A DNA stretch of 64,000 bases, taken from the NCBI GenBank assembly GCA_003415625.1, contig PYIU01000005.1:1679001-1743000 (forward strand), written 5' to 3'. The notes beneath the pieces were generated by a model, which saw only the letters and a program-made list of their open reading frames with translations, made no database searches and had not been told where the DNA came from. Source of the DNA: Aquanectria penicillioides (Eukaryota > Ascomycota > Sordariomycetes > Hypocreales > Nectriaceae). Of the stretch, positions 52,600-63,658 are shown piece after piece (the stretch's first letter is position 1; every line of letters starts with the position of its first letter). The translations under genes were made by a program, and so were the position numbers.

Positions 52600-54627
52600 T
52601 CCACACATATGCACACACCATGGCTCACACAAGTTCGCTCACACCTCTACGGATATACACGCGATTTCTCTTACACCCCCTCCCCCCCTCCCCCCCTGGC
52701 TCATCATGGCCCCTCCACTTCCCACATCCCCTTGTTGGCTACTTTCTGACACACACTTTACGCTTCTCTCTTGTTCTTTTCAGCCACTCTCCTCATGCTC
52801 GTCTGGCACGGCTGCCCTTTGATTCCTAGGGTCGTTGCAACTACCGCCACAAGATACACCCGACACTCTCTACCCTCTAAACTCTCCTCACTCCTCACAG
52901 CTCCAGTACAAGCTACAAGTTACAAGTTACAAGCACCCAGCCCACCTGCAGTCTTCCTTGCTGCTGTTAGTGGGCTTGCCCTGCCCAATCTGTCAATCTC
53001 TTTCTGATACACGCTTCTCGTCCAGCACCCTAGTGAAATAATCCAGGCACGTTCGCTTCTCCACACTGGCACGATTTCCGCGCTGGCCCTTGCCTGAATC
53101 TCTCATCGGCCTTGCAAGCTTTGCACCTTTTCAAGCCTGGTCCCGGGCTTCTGGTCTCTGGGCCAGTGGCGGCCCTGGACCCTTGTGTGCCTAGCTTTCG
53201 TCCCCGTTCCAAGTCCCCGTCCCATTCACTTGCAGTCCCAAGTACTTTCCTGACATCCCTGATGTGCCTCTTTTGTGGCCCTTGTGCTTTGTGTGTCCTC
53301 GGCGCTCCTTGGGGCTTGGTTCTTTGTCGTTTCTTCTCTCATCCCCGACCCCCGGACCTGGCTTGGCTTGGCTTGGCTGGCTGGCTGGTACGGTGTGCTC
53401 GCAATAGACCCAGGCAAGATCCAAGCAGAGACGTCTCGGCCGCCGGCGGCCCTTGATGATGCATGTGGGCGTCTGTGTGGGCGTCTGTGAGTGAGTGCGT
53501 GTACTTCTGCTGCTGATCCTCCTCAGCTTCCTTTCCCTCCCCAGTCTTTTTTCCTTCTCTCTTCCTCCTCCCACCACTTCCCACATATACTCCATACATA
53601 CCTGCTTGCTCTCCTCCACCTAGTCCTCCTCATTCGTTCGTCTGGCTCACCAGCGGTTGTTGGCTGTTTGCTGTCAGTCACTTGTACCCTGCCTCCGCAA
53701 CCATCCCCATCCCAGTCTCGGCCGCCGTCCCCGTCAAAATCCCCCGTTCTGGCGACGGACTGTGCCTAGACCTCGTCCATTCTGGGACAGGCTTGCATCC
53801 CCATCGACGTCGCTGACGCCCGTTTATACACGCCAGCGGTACCTGCGTTGGGGTGGATGCCGCTGCCTGTGTCTGTGCCTCTCTTGTCTGAGGTGTGAGG
53901 TGTGAAGTGCGAAGTAGGAGGTGTGCCTCGCTCTGCCACCACTCTTCACTGCCACGGCCACGGCCACTGCCACTCGCGTTCGTTCTCTCGCTCTCTGCAT
54001 CTCTTGCGTCCCGGCTCGGTGTGGCTGGCCCTTTCTCGCTCACGTTCTTCCTTCGCTCATGCCCCCGTGCCATGTGGCAGAGGTATCCATGAAATGAGCT
54101 TGGCCTTGCCTGTCAACTGGATACATCCGCCCCGCCCGTTTCGCCGCCACAACTCTCAAGCTGGCCGTCACATCCAGCTCGCATCCCGTCGTCTTATACA
54201 AAGCTTGCTTCCACATCCACATCGTATGCTTTCCCTTCTTTTCTTCCTCCTTCCTAACATACCTTTTGCCTTGACCTATTTCCCACTCATCATCGCCTTC
54301 CTTGTTCTTCTTATCCTACCGATTTGCACCCTACAAACCACCATCGTCTGCTCTGCCCTCTCCTGCGAACCAGTTCACCATTTGGCTCGCCGCCTCCTCA
54401 CCGTTTTTCGTTTTCCGATCTTCCTCCCCACAAACCAGGTCTTTGTTGAATCTCTTGTTCTCCTAGATCCAAACTTGAAAAGTGGGAAAACGGAGACAGG
54501 GAAAAAAGAACAAGAGATAGAGAGAGACTTCATCCTTCAACCCCTCTCGCGAACACACGTCAAATAAACATTAATTCCTGCTCGCCACACATGCCCCCGC
54601 TGGTGTAGCCCAAGCTGCCATACAACG
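52600..54627 (+). promoter_or_regulatory. C/T-rich probable long 5' leader of the proline-rich gene
   Basis: About 2 kb strongly biased to C and T on the coding strand, as seen in long leaders of fungal regulatory genes. It has many short uORFs. The nearest is Met-Pro-Pro-Leu-Val-stop at 54591-54608, ending 19 nt before the main ATG. The transcription start is not visible. Confidence 0.35.
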
Positions 54628-56207
54628 ATGCTTACCGTCAAGCAGCCACCAACCTACGGCTACAAGTCCGTCCATGACCTGCCGACTCCGCCATCCACCT
54701 CTCGACCTTCCCCCCCCTTGATTAACCAAGAATCAATCCCTAAGTCGTTGTCGGTCACCTATCGGAGCCATAGCCCGCCAATCCAGCCCATGTCGGCTCC
54801 TCACCGTGGTCTGCCTCCCCCGGCAGCCATGACACTTCCTCCTCAGCAACCTCCGACTGCCGGTGTTCCTCCGCCTGCACATCACGTACCGCCTCCGCCT
54901 CCGCCACCACCTCCTTCATTGGTCCCTACTCACACACAGAGAGACTCCTGGGGTCAACTACCAGCCCCGCCTCAGCAATGGCAAGGTGCTGAGGAATCGA
55001 TGAAGCATTGGCTCCAGGCCAGAGCTGAAGAGGACAAGCGGAAGCAGGAGGAGGAGCGCACGAGACAAGAGGGCCTGCGTTTGGAACAACGCAAAGTCGA
55101 AATGGATATGCTGCGGACATCACTGTCGGGCGGTATTCCCCCGGCAATGGTGCCCCTTGTCTTCGCCGGGATGGGAAGCGGAGGAGGCCCTTCCCAGGCG
55201 GTTCTTGAATGGACACAGCAGTTCTTGCCCCCATCACAAGCTCCCCGAGCTCAAATCATGCCCCCTCAAGGAACTGTCTCTCCAGAGCACCAGCGAGATG
55301 TGCAGCCCCCGGCTCCTGGTCAGTATCCTAATCTCCCGCCATCAGCCGCGCCTCCTCCACCCGCTGGGTATGTGTATCCCGGATCGCCGACGAGACCAAG
55401 GGGCCAGACAGTGGCCGGAACCGTAGGCCGCCCCGTTGGAACAATGTCGAACCTACCGAGCCTCAACACCAACGTACCGCAACCCACTCACGTTGCACCC
55501 CCTGCAATGGCACCTCACCAGCACCTGCAGCAGCCCCAACCGCCGGCGCAGCAGGAGTCCCAGGCAAGCCCATCGATCTACTTTCACCATTGGCATCCGC
55601 CCACGACCCAGGGCAGTGGCAGCTCGAACCGGCCGGGAAGCCCTTCCGGTTCGTCCAAGACCAAGAGAAAACGAGATTCTCTGTAGGCTAACGTGGCACG
55701 TTGACCATAGGGGAGACTCCCAGAAAGCGCAAGGCCACGGGGCAACATCAGCCTGCTCCCTCTCCGCCACGAGGCGAGTCACGACTTCGATCTCCGCCAC
55801 CGTTTGTTCATAGCAGCATGTCGAATCCGGCTCAACGCGGACGGCGTGGGCATAGCCGCCAGCGGAGTGACCTCTCGCCCTATCGATCTTCAGGTCCAGG
55901 ACGCGCTCGCAGAGAGAGTTTCGGAGGCCCAATTCGCCGAATGTCACCGATACGAGGCTCGACACCAGGGTCAGGGCCATTGCCGGAACATATGGTTAGC
56001 GAACGCAGCGAATCGCAGAAGCACTCGGTATCATCGATGCTATCGGAGGAGCCTCGGCCACCGTCACAGCACTCGGCTCCTGCCCATGCCCCCGATGAGG
56101 GTGAGCGTCGACATCAACCAACACCCCCGGTCGAGTCTAAGGTGCATGTTGGGGTCGAGGGAACTGCGCCGTCGCGTGAGGGTGCAGGGGAGGGCCGGGG
56201 AGTGTAA
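54628..56207 (+). CDS. Proline-rich coiled-coil protein, unknown function
   Basis: Two exons, 54628-55648 and 55711-56207, with a 62-nt intron (GTTCGT donor, GGCTAAC branch sequence, CATAG acceptor); 505 residues. Residues 1-120 are Pro/Ser/Gln-rich with a run of nine or more Pro near 88-96. A charged coiled coil follows (about 121-166, with EESMKHWLQARAEEDKRKQE), then a Gly/Ala segment ending EWTQQFLP, then Pro-rich sequence containing the phrase YFHHWHPP. The C-terminal exon is basic and Ser-rich (TPRKRKATG, RRGHSRQRSDLSPYR) and could be nuclear. No catalytic or DNA-binding domain is visible. If the intron is retained, the protein stops at 55686 after KTKRKRDSL. I believe it is a conserved fungal family with a regulatory role, but cannot name it. 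Confidence 0.75.
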
Positions 56208-57150
56208 TTTCAACACGCGCTCCCTCCATTCATTACTCAGCCTCATGCCCCAATTTGATATTCACCCTGGACGGATCTTGGCCACAAAAAAAAAAAAAGA
56301 GAAGAAGTTTTTTTTCTTCTTATTCAAACCCTTCTGCACATGCTGCTGCGAATGACAAGCATTTCTCCCTAAAGGGAGAGTTACATATCACGTTTCGGAT
56401 ATTCTTTCATCTTTGGAGATTGCACATGGTTTGGTAACTGGGGAGACGTTCAGGGCCATCAAGGGGGTCGGTGGATGGGAGAGGACGATCCTGGGATTTA
56501 CAGCACCAGGAACGAAGTCTTTGCCAGGTTCGACAGGACCTTGCAGGACAACCAGCTTTGGCTGATTGACGCGAAATTTCGATTCTAAGACCAATTTGTA
56601 TTGCTATTGGCCCTTTATTTAAACGCTAGAGATGGTGGGCGTATATCTGGTGATTGGCTGCTTTTTAATCATACGGAATGGTACGGTATCAGTGTCGGGA
56701 GGGGGACTACCTAGACAAGGGCAAAGCGGGGAGAAGGATTATTTCTCTATACATATTTTCTATCCATTTACGGAAAGGGAGTTGTTGGGAATTGGGAGGA
56801 TCAGGAAGGGGAAGAAGGGACGGGCACGGATATGGACATGTGAAATGATGGGAAGAACAAATGTAGCATGGATGGGCCTCTCCTCTGGTGAGAGAAGGGA
56901 CAGAGTCGGCTGGTACGGTTCCATGGATAGGTAACTCTATGATAGATACCCTGCGGGCAAGACCTAAACAGGCAAAGGAAGGATTCGCAACTTTTGACAC
57001 GAATCACGAGGCGAGCGTGCTCAACTATTGCTGCATAAGCGGGCTGCTATAGCCTGGGCTTTGATGTGCTGGTTGAATCTTGGCTCACGAAACGGTGCCA
57101 AAACCGAGCAGCATAGGTAGAAAATGTGGCTAGACGAAGGCGGATGATGC

Positions 57151-57203
57151 TCCGTACCCGTCCGTACCCGTCCGTACCCATACCCAAATCCATACCCATA
57201 CCT
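57151..57203. repeat. CCGTAC/CCATAC degenerate tandem tract
   Basis: Three copies of a 10-bp unit TCCGTACCCG followed by degenerate CCATACC units. Confidence 0.75.
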
Positions 57204-57807
57204 ACTCATCGGTGTCGAGGAAGGACGCCGCATGACAGAAACCGGTCTGTTCAGAGGCGCTCATCTAGGTAGTATCGGCAGCTCGCCTTGGACGGCTGTT
57301 GCATGCGCGAGGGCAAGCTCCCAGTTGGCGGCCGCCCAACCCCATTGCAAGCCCACACGCACCTCAAGCAAGAGAGAGCCGATGGGGAGGGAGGGGGGCC
57401 TTGCAGCAGCGTCTTTTCTATATGGCAACTCTGCAATTACCGCTTCTTGCAAACGAGGCGGGCGCTGAGGAGTTGGTTGGGCCACGAGCCGCCTGGCTTA
57501 GAACTTTGAATTTAACACGGAGGCTCGGGCTATTTAGGACCACCTGGTTGCATACATGGACGGGCGAGCATCTTGTGGAGGCATTGGGGACCATGTGGTG
57601 GAGAAGAGATGGGTAGTCAAGCTGTATGTCGACGCCCCCAAAAAGAGCATTTCCATGTTGACACATCGGCTGGTTCGGGACGATAGGCGAGATTAGCTAG
57701 CGGGTTGAACCCCCCCCCCCTCCCCCCTCCCTTGGGGTATGGATGTAGGCGTACATGACGATCGAAACGGCTTTGTGAGAGATGAGATGAGAGGGCAGGG
57801 GAGGCTG

Positions 57808-57837
<30 letters not shown>
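57808..57837. repeat. Poly(A) run of 30
   Basis: The longest homopolymer in the window; a second A-run of ten follows at about 57846. It is preceded at 57710-57720 by a C11 run. Confidence 0.9.
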
Positions 57838-57842
<5 letters not shown>

Positions 57843-58000
57843 ATAAAAAAAAAACCAATTAGGAAAAAATACGAGTGTCGGGTGTCGGTGTGATGAGGCG
57901 AGAGTGGTTCTGCATGTCGTGCATGTTGGGGTATTTTTTTTCCTTCTTAGGGTGGTATCGCGGTGACCATCTGGCATCATGTTTGCGCCTTTACGTGCGT

Positions 58001-58034
58001 CACACACAAACACACACACACACACACACACACG
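58001..58034. repeat. (CA)n microsatellite
   Basis: About sixteen CA units with one interruption. Complementary in sequence to the (TG)n array at 58555-58585. Confidence 0.9.
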
Positions 58035-58545
58035 CATAGACTCGCGCTCCCTCGCTCACACAACAACCGCCACACACCAGATATCCAGGCCCGCATATAC
58101 AAAAGGGCCATGACCTAGTTTCAACGTATGAAAGTCGGTGCGCGCGCAACGAGGCTTGGAACTAGCGATAGCCCATTGCCACGATGGGCCTGTGGTGTGA
58201 GGCAAACTGGCTGATTTTATTTTTTGCAACTGGGCTTTATGAGGAGGTTTAGAGACTACTGGTGGTGAAAATTGTATAAGTGCTTTTCCTCTTGTTCCAG
58301 CTGCTTGACTCTGCCTCCCTATCCATTGGGGGGGTACGAGGGCGTTGGATAGACGACGTGATCTGTGTCCAACCCAAGGTTGCGACTTTGAAGCAAGTCG
58401 AACAGAAGCTACCGAGACAATACTACTCGATCCCATGGGTTTTGTTCCCGTATAAGGCTGTGTGTAACGTGTGTGAATGTGAGCGAGGGAGATGGAGAGA
58501 GAGCGTAGCGTGAGTGTGTGAGTGTGTGTTGTATGGTGTGTGTGC

Positions 58546-58553
58546 CCGCGCGC

Positions 58554-58585
<32 letters not shown>
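58546..58585. repeat. (CG)n(TG)n alternating tract
   Basis: About five CG followed by about fifteen TG dinucleotides, an unbroken purine-pyrimidine alternation of the kind that favours Z-DNA. Confidence 0.9.
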
Positions 58586-58589
<4 letters not shown>

Positions 58590-59318
58590 GAGTGAACAAG
58601 CATGTGTGACCGAAAAAGAAAGCTTCGGGCAAGCCAAAGAGGGCGGGGAGGGGACACCGAAAGGCTAAGAAGGGAAATGAAGTCGAGATGGTTGTGTTTC
58701 AGACCCTGAGAGAACCGGCTGCAGCCACAATAACGTCCTAGGGCTGCAAGATTGACCAAAATAAAAGAATGGGAAAAAGAGAGGAGAAAAAACACCCCGA
58801 AATAAAGTGCCGGAGAGAAGCAGTTGTGGCAGTGGCGGTGGCGGCGTCCTGTGCGTATCAAGCCATCGACAGGCATTCCATTTTCGGGTTGACGGAGAGG
58901 GGAAGACGAGGCTGGGCTGTTACCCGGGGAGAGAGAAAGGTGTGCAAGGAGAGTTTTTTTTTTCTTCGGCATGTGGGATGGATTAGATGGGAAGGATGAG
59001 ATGGGAAAGATGAGGACGACAAGGGGGGAGAGGGGACGGGGAGGGGGACGGGATGAGATGGAAGGGAGGGGGTGTGAAGCATTGAAGATTGGGGAGCACA
59101 CGGAGAGTAGCCATAGACGAGGAGGAGGAGGAAAAAAGATGGAGATGGAACTGTGGCTTGCTTGGGAAGGCTCAAACGGGACAAATGCTTACCTGTGATG
59201 CCGGGAGATGGGGACTCATGGTGTGTCTGCGCGTAACGTGTGAGTGTATGTACGGACTATGTCCGTCCAAGTGCGCAGATGGAGCATGTCGCTGGCTCCT
59301 TGATGTGTGCGTAGCTGT

Positions 59319-59391
59319 GTACCTACGTATATGTATCTACCTACCTAGGTACCTAACCTAAGTGCCCAACCTAAGGTAGGTAGGTACCTAC
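59319..59391. repeat. TACCTA/TAGGTA cluster with 10-bp inverted repeat
   Basis: The arms CTACCTACCT (59337-59346) and AGGTAGGTAG (59374-59383) are perfect reverse complements with a 27-nt loop that itself contains CTAGGTACCTA. Confidence 0.8.
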
Positions 59392-59660
59392 TTTATGGAG
59401 GTATGTTGAAGGCTGATAGGTAGACAAAGGCAGAGGCAAAGGGGATACCTAGCCGGTAAGTAAATTGTATGTGTGCGTGTCTGCGTGGCTGCATGTGTGT
59501 GGCCCAAGCCTCTGCCTCTAATTAATTAACCAACTGGTTGCTTCAAGATGTGAAAGGGCTGTGGATCGAGCAGGCTGAGAAGGAAAAAAAAAAAAAAACC
59601 CTTGGGGTGCCGGTATGGAACAGGGTTGTTTGGTTGGCCGAGTGGAGTTTGGTCGACTGA

Positions 59661-59720
59661 TTGATGAATGAATGAATGAATGTGTAGTATAGTGTGGTGT
59701 AGTGTGGTGTAGTGTGGCGT
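59661..59720. repeat. GAAT and TAGTGTGG tandem tracts
   Basis: Four GAAT units followed by repeats of GTGTAGTGTGGT. Confidence 0.8.
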
Positions 59721-59861
59721 ATTGATAGTGTTGGGTGTGTCTTACACGGGGCAAATCGCAAACGACGTTGATGGCCGACAACGAGGGGTGGATTGCGACG
59801 ACGATGGAGACGTTCCTCGCTTCGTCCCATGTCGGCAACCCGCAGACGAGATGAATTCCCA

Positions 59862-59895
59862 AAACAACGGTTACAGCAACAGCAACAGCAACAGT

Positions 59896-59927
<32 letters not shown>
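59862..59927. repeat. CAACAG/CAACGG hexanucleotide array
   Basis: About ten 6-bp units that drift from CAACAG to CAACGG along the array. Confidence 0.85.
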
Positions 59928-60091
59928 ACTGACCGGGCCTTGGCCACGTTTCATCGTCCCCCAACGACACCCAGGCGCGTGCGTGTGTGTGTGCGGAACC
60001 CAAGGGATCCCACCGACGATACAGGCCATGGCCAAAGGAGCCAAGGACCAAGGGGGACCCGAACAAGAGGCCACCCCGGGCGCGAATTGCT

Positions 60092-60145
60092 GCGTCGTCG
60101 TTGTCGTCGTCGTCGTTGTTGTCGTTGTCGTCGTCGGCGTCAACG
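60092..60145. repeat. (GTC/GTT)n triplet tract
   Basis: Imperfect GTC and GTT triplets, complementary to the GAC tracts elsewhere in the window. Confidence 0.85.
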
Positions 60146-60920
60146 TTGAGCGTGCGTCATTGTTGAGTTGAAGAACATGGGATAGTTAATAGCAGGCTGT
60201 GATATAACTCCACCTTTTTTTACAACAGACACTTACATTACATTACACATACATACATACAGACAGATAGAGACATACACTCACACACCACTTAAGCACA
60301 CATCGCACTAACTACACTACACGACAGGTACACACTACTCACGCGAGCGCGCGCGAGCACGCACACACTCACGGGAGAGCAGAAGAGAGAGTGCGAGAGT
60401 GTGAGGATGACCAGCCCAGGGCCAGGGTGGCACGCAAGAAACACATGTTCCCCGAAAGAGGGCCAGTCCCCGAAACCGGGGTGTGAGGCGGGCATGCAAA
60501 AGTCAAAACGAAGCATAAGGGAACAGGGAAAAAAGAAAAGAAGCGGAAGAAGGAGCAAGATACCACTTATCACATCCATCGCCAAGCCGTTGCATTGCAC
60601 CGCATGGCATACGCATGGCATCGCGTCAAGGGGATGGAGGGCATTCAGACAAATCCAGCTTGTGCCCTAGGCCAAGTCGAGATCGAGCCGAGCCGCTCGC
60701 TCCCCTTGTCTTCGTCTCGTCTCTTTCTCCAGCTAGCCCAAAAGGAACCCCCCCTCCCCCCCCAGCCTACTCTCCTTCTCCTCTCACATGCACGCTCTCT
60801 TCCCTCTCTCCTCATTCCCTTTCTATCATTCCCGACCCTGCGGTTTTTCTCGACTAGGGGTGTGGGGGTGTGTAGAAAGAAAGCGAAGGGGAGGAGGGTG
60901 AGGAATTCGTTTTGACAAAA

Positions 60921-60951
<31 letters not shown>

Positions 60952-60962
60952 GCAGCAGCAGC
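60921..60962. repeat. (GAC)n then (AGC)n tract
   Basis: About nine GAC triplets followed by four AGC triplets. Confidence 0.85.
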
Positions 60963-61145
60963 CCTGTGCCACACATGCACAGCCATGCCATGCCCATGCT
61001 GAATATCCCTATGCCTATGCCTATGCCAGGTGCCCACGCCCGAGAGAAGCCCGAGAGAACGGACGACGCAACACCAGACACGAGCTAGCTTTGTCTTAAA
61101 TAGGAAGAAGAAGAAAAAAGTGCTACAATGGTGTCGCAGGAAGGA

Positions 61146-61260
61146 AAGAAAAGAAAAGAAAAGAAAAGAAAAGAAAAGAAGTAGAGAAGTAGAGAAGTAG
61201 AGAAGTAGAGAAGTAGAGAAGTAGAGAAGTAGAGAAGTAGAGAAGTAGAGAAGTAGAGAA
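61146..61260. repeat. AAAAG array joined to an 8-bp array GTAGAGAA
   Basis: About seven AAAAG units (61146-61180) run directly into ten near-perfect 8-bp units GTAGAGAA (61181-61260). All purine apart from one T per unit. Confidence 0.9.
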
Positions 61261-61502
61261 AAAGAAAAAGAAACCATGGCCAACACAGCATATGTTGCAC
61301 AAGGCAAAGCAAAGGGAATATGGAAAAGAACCAGAACATAAAAAAGAAAAATTATCGGTTCAAAATACACACATGGATTATCCTCAACGTTCAATGACAC
61401 CTCGACTATGTACGACCACCAGCCAGCCCAGCCCAAGCCAAAAGAGAAGCAAAATGAATATTAAAATTTCCCCGACGGGATGGGATGCCATGCGAGCACA
61501 TG

Positions 61503-61566
61503 AAGCATTCAAGCATTCAAGCATCCAAGCATCCAAGCATCCAAGCATCCAAGCATCCAAGCATCC
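61503..61566. repeat. 8-bp array AAGCATYC
   Basis: Eight contiguous 8-bp units, two AAGCATTC then six AAGCATCC, without spacers. Confidence 0.92.
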
Positions 61567-61746
61567 ACCATCCATCATGTCCCTCTTCAAACTTTCCCCC
61601 TCTCGCCCCCTCCCCTCCCTCACTCTTCCAATCCCAAAAATCCTTCTCCTGCATGCGATCCCTCTCAACCCCTTCTCGTCCAGTCGCCGTCCAGCCCGTC
61701 ACGCCACCCAGGGCACTTTCTCTCCCCATCGGGGCGAATAGAGGGG

Positions 61747-61773
61747 GGAGAGGGAGAGGGAGAGGGAGAGGGA
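61747..61773. repeat. (GAGAGG)n array
   Basis: About four 6-bp purine units, followed by a TTCC tract at 61798-61816. Confidence 0.8.
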
Positions 61774-61844
61774 GGAGCGGGATCTTTTTGTTTCTTCCTT
61801 CCTTCCTTCCTTCTTTTCTTTGCTTTTCTTCTTCACGATGATGC

Positions 61845-61845
<1 letters not shown>

Positions 61846-61885
<40 letters not shown>
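61846..61885. repeat. (GCT)n triplet array
   Basis: Thirteen GCT/CTG triplets, uninterrupted. It is intergenic. Confidence 0.9.
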
Positions 61886-61887
<2 letters not shown>

Positions 61888-62368
61888 TTTGGCTGCACAC
61901 CCACCTCTCTCGCTCTCTTTTTCCCTCTACAGAATGTGTATCTTTCCATCTTTCACTCTCGCACACCCCCCTCCTTTGAGCCCCCGTCTCTCTCTATCTC
62001 CTTCCTTCCTTCCTTCTCTCTCCCAACCCCGGGTCGTCCGGCACCCGGTCGGCAGCGGGGCCGCCGGAGGACGGGGGAAGGGTTCCATTCGACCACAGGC
62101 CGAAAGAGGCAATGGGGGCAAGCCTCCTCACTCCAAACGCCCCCCCGCCCGCCCCTTCCTAGAGTGCCGAGCTGGCGTGCGCCGTCTTCTCCCTAGCTAT
62201 CTCTCCTTCGTCACTTCGGTGGTCTGGATATCCCTGACCTGCTGCTTACTGTGACACCTGATTTCAACAAGTGCCGAAGATGCACGGCCACCCCAATTAT
62301 CCTTGTCCTAGTCCTATTCCCCCCCCCTAGTCGGCTTATCCTAGACGCCGTCTGTTACACTGAGCGCG

Positions 62369-62391
62369 AAAAAAAAAAAAAAAAAAAAAAA
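62369..62391. repeat. Poly(A) run
   Basis: About 23 consecutive A. Confidence 0.9.
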
Positions 62392-62672
62392 GGGTTCTGT
62401 CTGAGCCACTCAAACTCAACACTGACCCGATTCTCACATGGCTTCATCAGGACATAAAAAGATTATTCATTGATAATACTCTTTACTGATAAAATAGATA
62501 AATCCATCCACTATAAAGAAAAAAATTCCAAATATAATTTCCTAGAGGGCCTCATTTTTTTTGCCGTCTAACGAAGAACGGATTAGTTCGTAACCAAATT
62601 GTCTTACACTTCGGTCACGGTTACAAGTTGCGAATCAGGAGACTCTCGAGATACCATGTGAGCGAGTGGAAC

Positions 62673-62692
62673 TTTTTTTTTTTTTTTTTTTT
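62673..62692. repeat. Poly(T) run
   Basis: About 20 consecutive T, 280 bp after the A23 run and complementary to it. Confidence 0.9.
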
Positions 62693-63061
62693 GGCTCAAA
62701 CCTACTGACTGTACTTACTGATTTTGCCTCCCTCAGTGCATCTGCATCTCTACCCGATGTGCCTGATGGAGCCATTTTCTTACGTCGTACCTTTCAAGCC
62801 ATCTCATTTAGCTCGATGCTACTTCAGCCCGGCCATCTTTGTTGGCCGCTCAACACTTCCCCGTGGTTCGATTAACTTTTACTAATCAGGAATGATAGGA
62901 TATGCATGATTCAAACTACAGATTAAAAAAAAGGAGAAAGAGGAGAGAAAGAGAGAAAAAGATAAGCTACTTTGTCTTGGAGTTGAGTCACGGCCGATAA
63001 AGCTCGTGACCTTGGTTGTATTATACCTCGGTAACTAAAGCAAAGTAACTAATAGGTGAGG

Positions 63062-63102
63062 TAAAGCAACGCAAAGCAACGCAAAGCAACGTAACGCAAC
63101 GT
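63062..63102. repeat. AAAGCAACGC 10-bp array
   Basis: About three copies of a 10-bp unit followed by degenerate GTAACGCAAC. A short ATGT array follows at 63122-63137. Confidence 0.75.
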
Positions 63103-63638
63103 AGGTACTGGCTATACACCATGTATGTATGTATGTACTCCAGGCGCGACGGCCTAACTTCAACTCTTGGTTGACAGTCCATCCAGGGTATTCTGACCTT
63201 GTCATAAGAGTCGAGTGTTTATCGACTATGCCCCCGACTCCCATCTCATTTGTACATTGATGCGTGCATCATTCCACGGCATCGTCATCTCATCCCAAGT
63301 CGCAGAGTGCCCCAAAACAACCCAAACTAAAGAAAAACAGCCTTAACAAAATAAATCATGATGCCAGGAAAGGGGTATATAGAATTAGTTTCCATGGCCC
63401 CAAACACTTCCCACTCAAGCAAAACACGCACAAAAAAAAAGTTTGTTTCTGTCTGACAAAGGGGACAACTTCATCACTCTCACTTCCATGTCGTGGCGTA
63501 GGGCCAAATAGCAACAAAGGGAAATAGTGCCTGTCTAGGCCAGTGGGTTCCTCAGAGGCCGTAGCTTGAGGTAAAAGGAAGGGACTGTGTTTGTATATGT
63601 GTGGTATGTAAGGGGTTTGGTAGGTTGGTAAGGATATT

Positions 63639-63658
63639 GGGGGGGGGGGGGGGGGGGG
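63639..63658. repeat. Poly(G) run of 20
   Basis: Twenty consecutive G, just beyond the 3' end of the last gene. It is likely to be length-variable and hard to sequence. Confidence 0.85.

Larger units (their letters stand above)
42012..54627. other. 12.6 kb gene-free region
   Basis: No frame in this stretch shows a recognisable protein or splice-linked series of coding segments on either strand. It holds many short GAC/GAT, GT and homopolymer tracts and clusters of TAGGTA/TACCTA near 47.5-47.8 kb. The last 2 kb (about 52.6-54.6 kb) is markedly C/T-rich and may be a long leader of the downstream gene. Non-coding transcripts cannot be judged from sequence. Confidence 0.45.

Noticed and set aside
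58056..59101. Long minus-strand frames with His-Thr repeats
   Set aside because: Translated CA/TG dinucleotide arrays.
59518..60171. Frames of 149-182 codons on both strands near 59.5-60.2 kb
   Set aside because: Dominated by Asn-Gly, Val or Thr runs from the hexanucleotide and triplet arrays.
60645..61436. 263-codon minus-strand frame
   Set aside because: It consists of translated simple repeats (Leu-Tyr-Phe-Ser-Thr runs from the 8-bp array, Val runs from GTC).
61503..61566. CRISPR-like array
   Set aside because: The units are contiguous 8-mers without spacers, in a eukaryotic genome.
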